From positions 124,001 through 188,000 of the forward strand of contig JAKUCV010002334.1 of assembly GCA_028386065.3 (NCBI GenBank): a DNA stretch of 64,000 bases, in the 5' to 3' direction. This document shows positions 23,533 through 34,002 of this stretch, piece after piece. Position 1 is the first letter of the stretch, and each line of letters starts with the position of its first letter. Under the pieces are notes generated by a model, which saw only the letters and a program-made list of their open reading frames with translations, was not told the DNA's origin and did not search any database. The position numbers and the translations under genes were made by a program. This DNA comes from Turnera subulata. Its lineage: Eukaryota; Streptophyta; Magnoliopsida; Malpighiales; Passifloraceae.

Positions 23533-24811
23533 ATGGATAATTGTGACTTATTGTGCAATGCCTATGGTAACCCAGAGTGGGAGGAAGAAGAGGGGAGCTT
23601 AATAAGGCCCGGCATGGAAGGAAAAGTAGTTGTTCAGCATACCCCGGTGTTGGAACATAATTGTGACATCGAATCCTATAATGTTGCACCCACCACACAT
23701 GAACTTGACGATCATCACGAGCTTATGTATATACCCCGCGGCTACAGGTTTATACCGACGGATTCTCAATTGATTTGTTGCTATCTTTTGCCGCGGATTA
23801 TGGGTGAGCAGCTACCTTGCTCAATTATCAAAGACATCGAGCTTTACAGGCATGATCCTGACCAGCTTCCCATATGTGAGTACTTCTCTTTCTTTACTTT
23901 TTTTTTTTGTCGAAATTACTTCTCTTTCTTTACACTGCTGCATGAATCCAATATTTGTATTAAAGTTTTTTACCATCTTTGTATTAGACCTCAAAGTTGA
24001 AAGTCATTCCTATATTGAATTTTGGCTTGTTTTTATCCTTCAGATTTATAGATTTTAACTTATTTAATCCTTCTATTCGCTTCCATGGCCTATTTGGAAG
24101 GATGAAAATAAGCCAAAATCTACAAGGACGCATTTCAAAACTAATATAAGGATAACTTTCAACTTTATGGTCTAACACAGGGATAAAAAGCTTTAATCCG
24201 TTTATATTTGCTAGTACTATGTAGTATATGTGCCAGTGTTATCAAACCCGGCCCGGCCCGAACGGTCGAACTCGGTTAACCATGACCCGACTGGGTCTCC
24301 GGGTTAATAACTCCTTCGTTAATTTCCAATTGAACTGCGATTTGACCAGTATTTACTGGTTCGACCCCCGGTCCGGGTTTAATAACACAGGTATGTACAT
24401 CGGGGACTTGACCACTAGATTGAAAAAATTGCAGATACATTCAAGAATTACTGCAGGGATGACGAGGCATTCTTCTTTGCCTATATAGAGAGAAGATACC
24501 CAAAAGGAAAAGTGCAAAGGCGCACTACACTTAGTGGTTACTGGAAGTGCTCCGGTGCGGAAAAACTTGTTCAAGATGAGAAGAATGAAGTTGTAGGATA
24601 CAAGAAGACTTTGGTGTTTTATTGGGGGAAGACATCATCAGCAACAAAAAGCAGATGGATCATGTATGAATATAGGGTCAATCCACAAGCTTTCACAGCT
24701 ACTGCTACTTCAATGGATGAAGGCGTTCGAGCTAGGATGGAGAGCTATGTGGTCTGCAAAATCCGGTACCCGAAGACACATAATTTCATCAGCAACAATC
24801 CAGAGAGCTGA
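23533..24811 (+). CDS. Short NAC-domain transcription factor
   Basis: Plant-specific DNA-binding regulator acting in the nucleus. Exons 23533-23875 and 24435-24811, phase 1, 239 codons. The ATG at 23533 starts MDNCDLLCNAYGNPEWEEEE, giving an acidic N-terminal extension of about 66 residues. The NAC domain follows: subdomain A YIPRGYRFIPTDSQLICCYL (the usual form is PPGFRFHPTDEEL, so divergent), then IIKDIELYRHDPDQLPIY across the intron, TTLSGYWKCSGAEK, VGYKKTLVFYWGK, and TKSRWIMYEYRV. Only about 30 residues follow, so there is no long activation region, and the membrane-tethered type is excluded. The single intron position, soon after subdomain B, is usual for NAC genes. It could act as a competitor of full-length NACs; that is inference. 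The intron holds two MITE-like insertions. Confidence 0.88.
23984..24175. mobile_element. MITE-like foldback element in NAC intron
   Basis: 192 bp with long inverted ends. TTAGACCTCAAAGTTGAAAG at 23984 pairs with CTTTCAACTTTATGGTCTAA ending at 24175, and the match extends to about 31 bp per arm with a few mismatches. It lies wholly within the intron. Outermost bases TTA...TAA may include target sequence. Confidence 0.65.
24236..24388. mobile_element. Second MITE-like element in NAC intron
   Basis: About 153 bp. GTGTTATCAAACCCGG at the left mirrors CCGGGTTTAATAACAC at the right (one mismatch). The interior is rich in GGCCCGG/GACCCG motifs. It ends 46 bp before the exon 2 acceptor. Part of it forms an open frame (24228-24488) that is not a gene. 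Confidence 0.65.
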
Positions 24812-25168
24812 GCATAGAATACTATAGGTTTTAGCCCACCAAAATATAACACCATACAGGATTTTGTACCGGCTCTAGATAATATATATATAGAGTAAAA
24901 TTTTGTAAGCAACAATACTTCTAATTGACTTTTCCCTAGTCAGGCTAACATATTAACTAATAGTAACTAGACTTCCAGTCTTAATATGTATTCCAGCTTC
25001 CCCACTCCTCTATTCTGTTGGAACACGCAAATGACCTCGAAGTTATTTCTGTGTTTTGAACTTGGATTATTGAGTTAAGGCTTTACTAACTTGAGCATGC
25101 AAAAGATCAAACTAGAAGTCTTCACAAATCTCAAGACAAAAAATCTTAAATAGTATATGAACAATACT
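24812..25168. other. NAC 3' flank
   Basis: AT-rich, no feature seen. Confidence 0.5.
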
Positions 25169-25173
25169 TTAAT

Positions 25174-25662
25174 TGTTATAAATAAATTATGGTGAATGTC
25201 ATTGTTACCATCTAGTAAAACTCTTTTTTACCATATCCGAATTTACCCCTGGTAAATACTTTATCCATACACCAAACTTCTACTTGGAATTATCTCTTTG
25301 ACTAATTACCCTCCATAATTCCATTTGTCCTAATCCTAATATCATCTTCCTTTACCTAACATCCCTTTGATTTTATCCTTTTAAATTAATCATACTTATT
25401 TATTTTTATCCTCCCATTTCCAACTATAAATACCCATTCATTCCTTCACTTTCATACACTTACAACCCACCATAAACTTCACTCTCTTCTCATTCCATAC
25501 ACTTCTCTTCCAATCTTCCTCCATTTAAATTTATTATTCTCTTCTACATATTATTATCAAAAGTGTATTATTATTACCAAAGTTGTATTATTATCTTGAT
25601 CAAGTTTGATCAAGTTTGTATTATTCCATCAAATAGTGAAAATCTTCCCCAATTTTATAACA
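25174..25662 (+). repeat. 5' LTR of copia A
   Basis: Starts TGTTATAAATAAATTATGG and ends CAATTTTATAACA, with TGTTATA/TATAACA terminal inverted repeats. The interior is pyrimidine-rich on the plus strand (25430-25530). Confidence 0.85.
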
Positions 25663-25676
25663 CGTTATCAGCACGA
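25663..25676 (+). other. Primer-binding-like site of copia A
   Basis: CGTTATCAGCACGA directly after the 5' LTR. The same motif is found in inverted form after the 5' LTR of copia B (47121-47134). Confidence 0.6.
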
Positions 25677-26232
25677 GTCTCTACTATATTAAGGCATTTA
25701 TTTCTAAAATTTTTCTTATTACTACTTTCATTCTTTCTATATATGTTATATATTCTTTATTATTATGCTATTATTATTGCTGAAAGATTTATCGAGTAAG
25801 AATATATATATTTTATATTCTTTATTATTATGCCATTATTATGCCGAAAGATTTATCGAGTAGGTGTATATTATATCTATTATTATGCTTGTATTTAATT
25901 TATGTTTATATTTTTTATTTAAATTACAAATGGGCTCATAAAAGGCCCATTGTATTTAATTTTCAGTTATTTATTTTTGACTGTGCTAATTTATAAAAGG
26001 CCCTTGTTTATTTATTTTTTAATTAAGTCTTTTATTTATTTAAATTTTGGAATTATGTTAATTGAAGGCCCTTAAAATTTTCGGAAGAAATTTGTTATGG
26101 GCATTGAATGCATTTTAAATGCAAATTGTCTGGCAGACGCAATAAAAAGCGAATATACAGCTAAGACTGGATGTCTTACTGCCAAAAGATACCGCAGATC
26201 TTTGAGAAAAATTGAAGAAAGATGTTGTATGA

Positions 26233-26673
26233 CCACCAGAAGGTGGATATTTTATGACCACCAGAAGGTGGATATTGTATGACCATCCGATGATGGATAC
26301 TGTTATTATCTTGCTTACCTTGAAGGAGCAAGCCGGTATATATTGAATAATTTTAATTTATGTTTCAGTTTTATTATTATGTGCTATTTTATTTTATTTT
26401 ATTTACTTTACAACATTTTATCATCGTTTCAAGAATAATGGCTCAGGCATTTGTCCTGAAGACAATGCAAGTTGACATCCAAAGGGGAGAATTATATGTG
26501 TGGATGTCAACTATTTCACATAACATGTGATAGTACAATCTCAAAATATAAAAAAAAATTAATACGCTCCAGAAGAGCATAAGTTTGAATATGTTCCTGA
26601 AGAACGCATGCTTTACTATGATGTAGAAGATCATATATTTACGCTCTGGAAGAGCTAATACTCTTTAAGAGTA
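26233..26673 (+). repeat. Hairpin array 1 of copia A
   Basis: Eight short perfect or near-perfect hairpins. Three are at 26233-26246, 26258-26271 and 26283-26296 (stems CCACC/GGTGG twice, CCATC/GATGG). Five are at 26566-26578 (GCTC/GAGC), 26593-26605 (GTTC/GAAC), 26618-26634 (ATGAT/ATCAT), 26643-26655 (GCTC/GAGC) and 26659-26673 (TACTC/GAGTA). Loops are mostly CAGAA, CTGAA or TGGAA. Copia B carries the counterparts in reverse. Confidence 0.8.
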
Positions 26674-27683
26674 CAAAAACCCTCATTTACAGTAATAAAA
26701 GAGATTATTATGGATCCCGTTGAATTGACTATACTCTATTCCCTGAAGCGAATAAGACAGTATAATTAATTGTGCTTATGGCCCTGGATGAGGTTTTAAT
26801 GGCAAAGGGAAAATATGCATATTATTATTGCATAATGGATCCATAACTGGAGAACATTCAAAGAGGAATTGTCCTCATACATAAGTTTATACAGATATTT
26901 ATCTATTGGGTACAACATTGACTCTAAAACTCTGAGCCTCGTTGTTGATGTTGACCCTAACACTGTCGTTCCAGGAGAACCACATACCACCCATGTTGTT
27001 TTCTCCAGGTATCGCAAACCGATTCGTTGCAGGAAAACGGAGTGGGATTACACCATGATTTTCTCCTGCTTGCCATAAAGTCTCAGTAATCAGTACCATG
27101 TTGGGCTTGTACTGATTCTTCAGATCCCTTAGGGTGCGTTTGGTTCACAGAACGGGACTGGATTGGACTGGATGGGATTGGAATGGACTGGACAATTATA
27201 CAGTCCAACGTATCGTTTGGTATGACGGACAATGAATTGGACTGTTGTACTTAATTATGTTTGGTTAGCTGTACAGAGTTCGGGACAAAATGCTGTAATG
27301 TCAAAATTACCCCTGATGCTGAAGTATTTGGTTAAGTATAGAGTATATAGTATTTTATGCCTTCATGAATGCGTAAAAGATATGTATGTTATATTTTAAT
27401 GATTCATACCAATAATTTCAACATTTGCAAATATTTTGGCACATGAACAATGACGGAAAAAAATAGTTAGTTATGATTTCTCTATGTTTATTTTAATTTG
27501 ATAGAATAAAATCCATTATTCATCAAGTGGGAAAGTGAAGGTAAACTAAAATTGCTAAAATGTCTTCATAAGTAAAAGGTGTTGGGGAACTGATGATACC
27601 ATAAATAGGAAATAAAAAGTACCACTTGAGTTCGAGATTAGTACCGACATTAGAATTTGAATTACAACTCTGTTAACAACTCC

Positions 27684-28058
27684 TTACAAATACTTGACAA
27701 TGACAATGACTAACAATGCTAAGATGAACCCCACTGCCACTTTCACTAAGTCTATATACTTGACTTGTCCTTCCAATGCAACTCTTACGTCACCAAAATT
27801 GCCCTTCTGCATTGGAATATTTGAAGGCATGCTCGCTATTGCACTCAGAGTTGATGAGTTTTCGTCGAAAACATATGCATTTTCACGCGCCCACCGTTGC
27901 TCGCTTAGCACATACGCAACTTGTGCTTCTTGGAATGTTTTAAATCCTTTGAACTTTGCATGTGGAAACGCATCAATTTGTAGCTTAACCTCATCCCAAT
28001 TGTCATACACGCCATTGCGTCTCCCATTATACACTACATAGTATTTGTACTTCCCCAT
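27684..28058 (-). CDS. Small protein: RNase H1 N-terminal/viroplasmin-like domain plus C-terminal membrane segment
   Basis: 124 residues from ATG 28056-28058 to the stop at 27684. Residues 5-50 (KYYVVYNGRRNGVYDNWDEV, then FPHAKFKGFKTFQEAQVAY) fit the small beta-alpha domain found at the N-terminus of eukaryotic RNase H1 and in caulimovirus viroplasmin, which binds nucleic acid hybrids. Residues 104-122 (LVKVAVGFILALLVIVIV) form a strong membrane segment at the very C-terminus, followed by KYL: a tail-anchored layout. It has no RNase H catalytic domain. The uninterrupted frame in an otherwise damaged transposon suggests constraint or youth. It lies inside the Harbinger ends on the strand of the other two genes, 500 bp downstream of the Myb-like gene. 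Function unknown; a role in anchoring nucleic acid to a membrane is only a guess. Confidence 0.65.
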   Translation of the reverse strand: MGKYKYYVVYNGRRNGVYDNWDEVKLQIDAFPHAKFKGFKTFQEAQVAYVLSEQRWARENAYVFDENSSTLSAIASMPSNIPMQKGNFGDVRVALEGQVKYIDLVKVAVGFILALLVIVIVKYL

Positions 28059-28556
28059 AAAAATGACACCTACAAATTAATGAAGTAAAGAATGAAGCAA
28101 TGAACACAGCAATATCAACATGGAGGCTGCCTCATTAACACCAACAATTAACACATCATAACTACTTCACAATGCTAATAAAATGAGCACCAAACACCCA
28201 TCTAATGAAGCAAACATATTAAGGCAAGCAAACAAATTCATGACAAGCACCAAATAGATTACTGCTTGCAATCTAATTGCAAGCAAAACACTATCATTCC
28301 ACCATATCATATATAACCACAAAGCCACAGCCAAGTACCAACAAGTACACATTACTTACAAAATACATCATGCATGACTTACTAGCCGAGAGTATCCAAA
28401 ATTGCATGCAACAGATGACTAACTAAGCAGTTAAACATGTAAACTGCATCTAGGGTTAGATTCTAGCCCCTATGTAGTTAGTAGGCTACTGTCATATTTA
28501 CCAAAAGTCATGTCTGCATAAAAAACAGCAGCACCTATGATATACCCCTAACAACT

Positions 28557-29566
28557 TTACTTCCCAAGGAGGCTGGCCACAAACGGCACCCGCTGCTCGG
28601 GTTCCAACTCCCAAAAGTAGTTGGCATACGCGGGTTCTTTCCCCATGGCCTTAATAACCTGTACCACGTCAGAAGTTGTGATCCCCATCTTCCTCAGCTC
28701 CTCACCCAAAGCACGAGGCTCATCCCTCTCTCTAATGGCAGCTGCAATGTCACCTAATTGCACGCCCGCCTTCTCAAACCCACTGCAAATGGCATCTGTG
28801 AGAGCCCACAGAGCCTCATTGGGCGAGGCCTTCCTCTTCTTGCTCCCATGCGAGCCGGATGCCATTGATGCATCAGGTGGTGCCGCAGAAGAGGATGTTG
28901 CGCCACCACCAAGTGCGGCACCAGTGGTGCCCATGCTGGCTGTGGGTGCCTGTGGAGAAACCCCGGTTGTGTCTGCAACCTCCTCCCGTTGCATCCGCAC
29001 CCCGGTTGTGTCTGCAACCTCCTCCCGTTGCATCCGCTCAAGTGCATCAGCAGGGGTTTCTGCATATTCCCCAGTTGCCCTGTCAAGTCCGAAGATTCGC
29101 TGCAGCTTCGGGAACTGAGGGAAGGCTCTCCCACAAACGTACTCTCTGCTGGGATATTTCTGAAAGAATAGATAGTGGAATCTATATTATTCAGTTAGGG
29201 CAACACACATATAATCACAGGAAAAGATATTGAAGCAAATAAAGCAATCTTACCTTCATAGGCCTCCAGGATGTCCTGAGCATCCACTTCAACACAGAAC
29301 TTCTCAGAATTCCAGCCGAACCCACTGGCGTTAGCCATGTCTGCAGCAGTACAGAACTTGGCCTTCAACCTTTTCATCTTGTTGCGAACATGGTTAGCGG
29401 TGAATCCAGTATTGGGGAACTTCACATTCATCCTGGCCACAATCTGGGTGATGGTACCAGGTCTGAAGGACCCAGCGTCCACCATCTGGCCCTCAACAAC
29501 CATCTCCTCAAGGATGTCCACAAATGCATCGACCTCTACCTCAGACCACACCCTTCTGTCTGCCAT
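28557..29566 (-). CDS. Harbinger Myb/SANT-like DNA-binding protein
   Basis: Second gene typical of plant PIF/Harbinger elements; with transposase it is needed for transposition and is thought to bind element ends. The ATG at 29564-29566 gives MADRRVWSEVEVDAFVDILE, a trihelix/Myb-SANT-like domain (about residues 5-95, with NVKFPNTGFTANHVRNKMK). The donor at 29253 ends exon 1 (phase 1). Exon 2 runs from near 29143-29159 to the stop at 28557. The obvious acceptor (before 29159) does not keep the frame, but one before 29143 does, joining ...EAYE to EYVCGRAFPQFPKL. Exon 2 has an Ala/Ser-rich linker, a basic GSKKRKAS (possible nuclear signal) and a C-terminal helical part ending FVASLLGK. A 39-bp in-frame tandem duplication (28963-29040) repeats MQREEVADTTGV. 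Confidence 0.8.
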
Positions 29567-29874
29567 GCGTTCACTAATGCACAAGCATACGATGAAGCAT
29601 ACACTTCCAACAAATGACAGACACATTAAACAATCCATCCAACAACCATAACGCAAACACTCAACCATTCCACTTTATATGGAAACCAGGTCAATAGACA
29701 CAACAATCACTATAATCAGCAAATCAATAAGTCCAACAACCAATTACACAATCAATCCAATGACAATACAATCAGACGGGAAGTTCACTTATTGTTTAGG
29801 TGACAATTATTAAAGCCGCGGGAAAATTTAATACACGTCATAGGTAAAATTGTTTAAATGCAACATACTCTGGG

Positions 29875-31187
29875 CTAATTGCGAGCATTGTTTGCTCTCC
29901 AATCATCGTACATCTCCTGTGCTAAGGCATCACGGCTTTCAGTCCACTCTTGAGTTGGTTGGACGCTATCAATATACTGTGGGGGCTCATCTGCATCATC
30001 TCCATCATTGGTGGGGTCATCATTCGGCGTCTCCTCTTCCGAATCAACAGCCATGGTAGCCCTAATGTAGTTATGCAGCAAGCAACATGCCATGATGATC
30101 CTACCCTGAATTAGAATTGGATAAAAAGATGGGCCTCTAAGAATTGCCCATCTTTTCTTCAACAACCCAAAAGCACGTTCGATTACATTTCTTGCCATTG
30201 CATGCTTCATATTGAAGAACTCTTCACGGTTCCTCGGCATTCTTGTACCACTAGACGCCCATTCTCTCAGATGATACCTCACACCCCTATAAGGGGCGAC
30301 AAAACCAGGACCATGGGTATATCCAGCATCAACCAAATAATAATTACCTAAAACATCATCACATGCTATATTAATTACACTAGCAGTTTAACATGTTGCA
30401 TTTTTTTTATGAACTGGGTAATTTTTTGAAAACCTACCCCGCGGGACTTGCAAGCCATTCCTTCTCCCGACCACATCACGCAAGACCCTTGCATCAGTTG
30501 CAGACCCCTCCCATCCAGGAAAGACATAGATGAAATTCATGTCCCGATTACATACACCTAGAACATTAGTTGCTATGTGACCCTTCCTACTTCGGTACCT
30601 TGATTTTTGATCATCAGGAACCGTGACATCCATGTAACATCCATCTAATGCACCTAAACACCCCTTGAACCATTTCCACCTATGATCAGTGCACCCCTCC
30701 GGGACAGGTTCAGGTTTCACTAATAACTCATTCTGTACCCGAATCACTGACTTCAACACGTCATGGAAATTCCTACTTATTGTCTCTCCCGACCTATTGA
30801 ACCTAGTCTAGAGTTGCCTATTTTTCTCATGGTGGGCTAAGATATTTGTGAAGACCACAACCTGCTCCTCAAGACATACCTCACCGTTTGACTTTAGGCC
30901 ACCCTTAACCCTAACTAACTCACACAACCCAGCAAATGCATTCATGTCCATCCTAAGGTTGTTTACAGTGTCATAATTATTTGCCTTACACAACGAATCT
31001 ATGACATCTCGCCTACTGGAGTAAGTTGAAAAGTCCTATCTCTCAAAGCTCTCATATTCTCATCTGTTGGCCCTACAGTATGCATGTATGCAACTAGAAA
31101 TGCAGCACAACTCAACAACAGGTTAAGGTTCATCCTCCAAATCACTAACATCACAGCAGCAAGTAAGGCACGCTCACAATGGTCCAT
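29875..31187 (-). pseudogene. PIF/Harbinger DDE transposase with nonsense codon
   Basis: DDE nuclease of the DDE_Tnp_4 type that cuts and reinserts the element. Main frame: 30993 (DSLCKANNYDTVNNLRMDM) through GGLKSNG and HHEKNR, an in-frame TAG at 30808-30810, then TRFNRSGETISRNFHDVL, LGALDGCYMDV (first Asp), FVFPGWEGSATDARVL-like second Asp region, and VPRG at the donor. The 90-bp intron 30348-30437 joins in frame to NYYLVDAGYTHGPGF and RNVIERAFGLLKKRW (Glu), ending in an acidic tail at 29875. The likely N-terminus (MDHCERALLAAVMLV, 31187) is in another frame, so a frameshift or small intron near 31010 is needed. One TAG in a well-kept frame suggests recent inactivation. Confidence 0.85.
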
Positions 31188-31759
31188 ATTCAGTCTAAAA
31201 AAGCAAGCAGCACGAAAACAAAACCACATTACAGCTTGCACAATGACATACTGCTACGGCACGGACAGCATAAAGGCAACAACAACCAGCATGTAACAAC
31301 AACAACAACAACCATGTTCAAATTTCCACAAAGATAAAGAAATGAATGACATACCTGCAGTAACCTCCAGTATCAGCAATGCTTCACAACAATACTTTGC
31401 ACCTCCAACGTCAACACAACTAATATCTGTTTACACAAAGAGCAGAATTTTAGGCTCTATAACATGACACACAGAGAGCAATCGATGCATTTCCACATAA
31501 AAGACAGTTGAGCATCACAGGAAAGGATATTTGGTACGTGGCGTTGTGCACAAGCTCAGCCTACCCAACCAGGTGGGGGATTAGCTAGGTATGAGTTTCC
31601 AACCCATATACCGAATATCCATTGCCCATTCACAAACAAAATCAACACACAATGATGCATCACTGAGCAAATACCAGTGCACAATGAGATAATACATTGG
31701 AACAACATCGTCATATAGAGCAAATCATGCATTAGACAGCCAATTACACAGTCATTTAC

Positions 31760-32690
31760 ACAAATTAGGGCTAATTAGACAAATTAGGGTTTCAAAAAAA
31801 TTGGGGGTGGAGTCTTAATCGGGCAAATCGAAGCAAAAGAACAATAACCCATAGCAAATAAACGCATCACACAGTCAACTACACAATCAATTTCAGAAAT
31901 CAGGGCTAATTAGACAAATTAGGGTTTCTAAGAAATTGGGGGTGGAGGCTTAATCGGGCAAATCGAAGCAAAAGAACAACAACCCATAGCAAATAAACGC
32001 GTCACACAGTCAACTACACAATCAATTTCAGAAATCAGGGCTAATTAGACAAATTAGGGTTTCTAGGAAATTGGGGGTGGAGGCTTAATCGGGCAAATCG
32101 AAGCAAAAGAACAACAACCCACAGCAAATAAACGCATCACACAGTCAATTACACAATCAATTACAGAAATCAGGGCTTATTAGACAAATTAGGGTTTCAC
32201 GGAAATTGGGGATCGACGCTTAATCAGGCAAATCGAAGCAAAAGAACAACAACAAACAGCAAATAAACGCATTACACAGTCAATTACAGAATCAATTACA
32301 GAAATCAGGGCTAATTAGACAAATTAGGGTTTCAAAAAAATTAGGGGTGGAGGCTTAATCGGACAAATCGAAGCAAAAGAACAACAACTCATAGCAAATA
32401 CACGCATCACACAGTCAACTACACAATCAATTTCAGAAATCTCAAGGCTAATTAGACAAATTAGGGTTTCTAAGAAATTGGGGGTGGAGGCTTAATCGGG
32501 CAAATCGAAGCAAAAGAAGAACAACAAACAACAAATAAACGCATTACACAGTCAATTACACAATCAGTTACAGAAATCAGGGCTTATTAGATAAATTTGG
32601 GTTTCTCAGAAATTGGGGATCGACGCTTAATCGGGCAAATCGAAGCAAAAGAACATCAACAAACAGCAAATACACGCATTAAACAGTCAT
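31760..32690. repeat. 135-bp tandem repeat with telo-boxes in Harbinger
   Basis: Seven units with period 135, 135, 135, 135, 137 and 134, anchored on AAATTAGGGTTTC at 31781, 31916, 32051, 32186, 32321 and 32458, with a changed copy at 32592. Each unit has TTAGGGTTT, the plant telo-box (AAACCCTAA on the other strand). Most contain GGCTTAATCGGGCAAATCG and AAGCAAAAGAACAACAA. It lies upstream of the transposase gene. Confidence 0.9.
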
Positions 32691-34002
32691 TCACAGGCAT
32701 CTACAAACTATTAACCAAGCAAACTCACAGCCACGCACAGACCATTCAACCAAACATCATGGGTGAAGAGGAGAAGACATGCTACACATACGAAGTACAG
32801 AGAAGAAGAGAGGATTGAGGGGGAAGAACGACGAGAGGAAGAGTAGAGCAGATCGAGGGGTATAGAACTCCAGAGAGAAGGAGCATGCGAGAGAGAGAGA
32901 GAGCAAAGAGAGTAGAGAGGAAGACGAGAGAGTGAAGAGAGAAAGAGAGAGAGGAGACGTACCTCGGTGAGTTTTCTGAGAGGGTTTTTTCGTTTTTATA
33001 CACCCTGTGCTTTTCGTCATTAGGAAAAAAGAGCGAGGGCAACGTGGGCACATAAACAGTTCTGTCCTTGGGACGGGACTCTATCCACGCATTTTCGAGG
33101 GGACGGAAAAAATTGGTTTTGTCCCAAATGAAAATCACACGCGTCCCATGTGAATAGTAAGCCCCGCGTTCCAAACATCCGCCTTTTGGGACGCAGTCCC
33201 AACGCGCCCGTCCCTGACCCCTGAACCAAACGCACCCTTAAGGTACGCACAAAATCTTGGGACCTTCTTACTACACCCCTGCAATTCCATAGTAGAAGTC
33301 GTACCTTAGGCCATGTAGGTGGTAACCCAGTCACCCTTGGGACGCTCCGAGCCATCATGGAAACCTGATAATAACTGCTTTGATTTAAAATTTGACATGA
33401 AGGCTCTAGCTGAAATTCTTGCAGTCTATTAGATATGAAAAACATAATAGAGTTAGCTGAGCCATAAAAGGAAGCCCTTAGATTGCTTTGGTCCTCTATG
33501 AAGAATGTTTCTTCCATAGGAGTTACAAAGAACCTAGATGAATAAAGTTCATCAACAAACACTAAACGAGGAATTCTCGCCAGATCATTCAGTAATTCCT
33601 CTGGCTGCTCATTCACCATGCTATAAGCTAACCTATTCCTTCTTCCTAGAGAGGCACCCTCAACAAAGAAAACAGTAGCTGGGGAAGGCATTTTTCTTGT
33701 CTTGTTGAGTTTTCTGAGTTTTCTGCATCTTCATGTCTCAACCGTCTCCCCTTCTTATAGTCTGAGATTAGACAGCTAGGTGTCAGTTTTTTAAATGTGG
33801 ACTCTTTTTCTGTCTCTGAAAAGATCCAGAAGATTTTTCGGTAATTAAAAACTTTTCATTATTTGTCAGTAAACTCCAGAGCTTTTCAATCTTTGAGGTT
33901 TTGTTTTTCGAAAAGTTTGCCACTACTTTAATTATTGCTCAATAATTCTGATCTTTTCCGACATGAGTGGCAGAAATAAGCCTAATATTGACACATGTAT
34001 TG

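Larger units (their letters stand above)
27132..33237. mobile_element. PIF/Harbinger DNA transposon, three genes
   Basis: 6106 bp with terminal inverted repeats starting GGGTGCGTTTGGTTCA (16 bp perfect, further matches inside) and TTA target duplications at 27129-27131 and 33238-33240. The related copia B shows the unfilled site at 44993-44995, which fixes the borders. Three minus-strand genes run in order transposase (31187-29875), Myb/SANT-like (29566-28557) and a viroplasmin-domain protein (28058-27684). A 135-bp tandem repeat lies between the right end and the transposase. Transposase carries a nonsense codon and a probable frameshift, so this copy is likely non-autonomous now. Remaining interior (27190-27680, 28060-28555, 32690-33230) shows no further genes. 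Confidence 0.92.
26899..33691 (-). pseudogene. Antisense ORF with LINE-type endonuclease start, split by Harbinger
   Basis: Minus-strand frame from ATG 33689-33691 to about 33241, resuming at 27128 and ending at 26899. The N-terminal part (MPSPATVFFVEGASLGRRN onward, about 135 residues) matches no family I know. It leads into KVRLLLWNCRGVVRRSQDF, then MVLITETLWQAGENHGVIP and GGMWFSWNDSVRVNI: the start of an AP-endonuclease-like domain of plant LINEs, with the Asn of WNCRG and Glu of ITET that are catalytic in that family. The domain is short (the later Asp/His motifs are missing). It runs opposite to the copia genes. A TATA-like TATAAG lies about 65 bp upstream on its own strand (near 33766). 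The Harbinger element divides it, so it is broken here; the copy at 44541 lacks that insertion. Confidence 0.65.

Noticed and set aside
24228..24488. 86-codon frame in the NAC intron
   Set aside because: Covers a MITE with inverted ends and then the exon in a wrong frame; not translated in the spliced mRNA.
27684..28058. Integrated caulimovirus (viroplasmin domain)
   Set aside because: The domain also belongs to cellular RNase H1; no movement protein, coat, RT or viral leader is nearby, and the frame sits within Harbinger ends on the strand of its genes.
28621..29233. Plus-strand frames of 165 and 124 codons
   Set aside because: Exact antisense shadows of the Myb-like gene exon.
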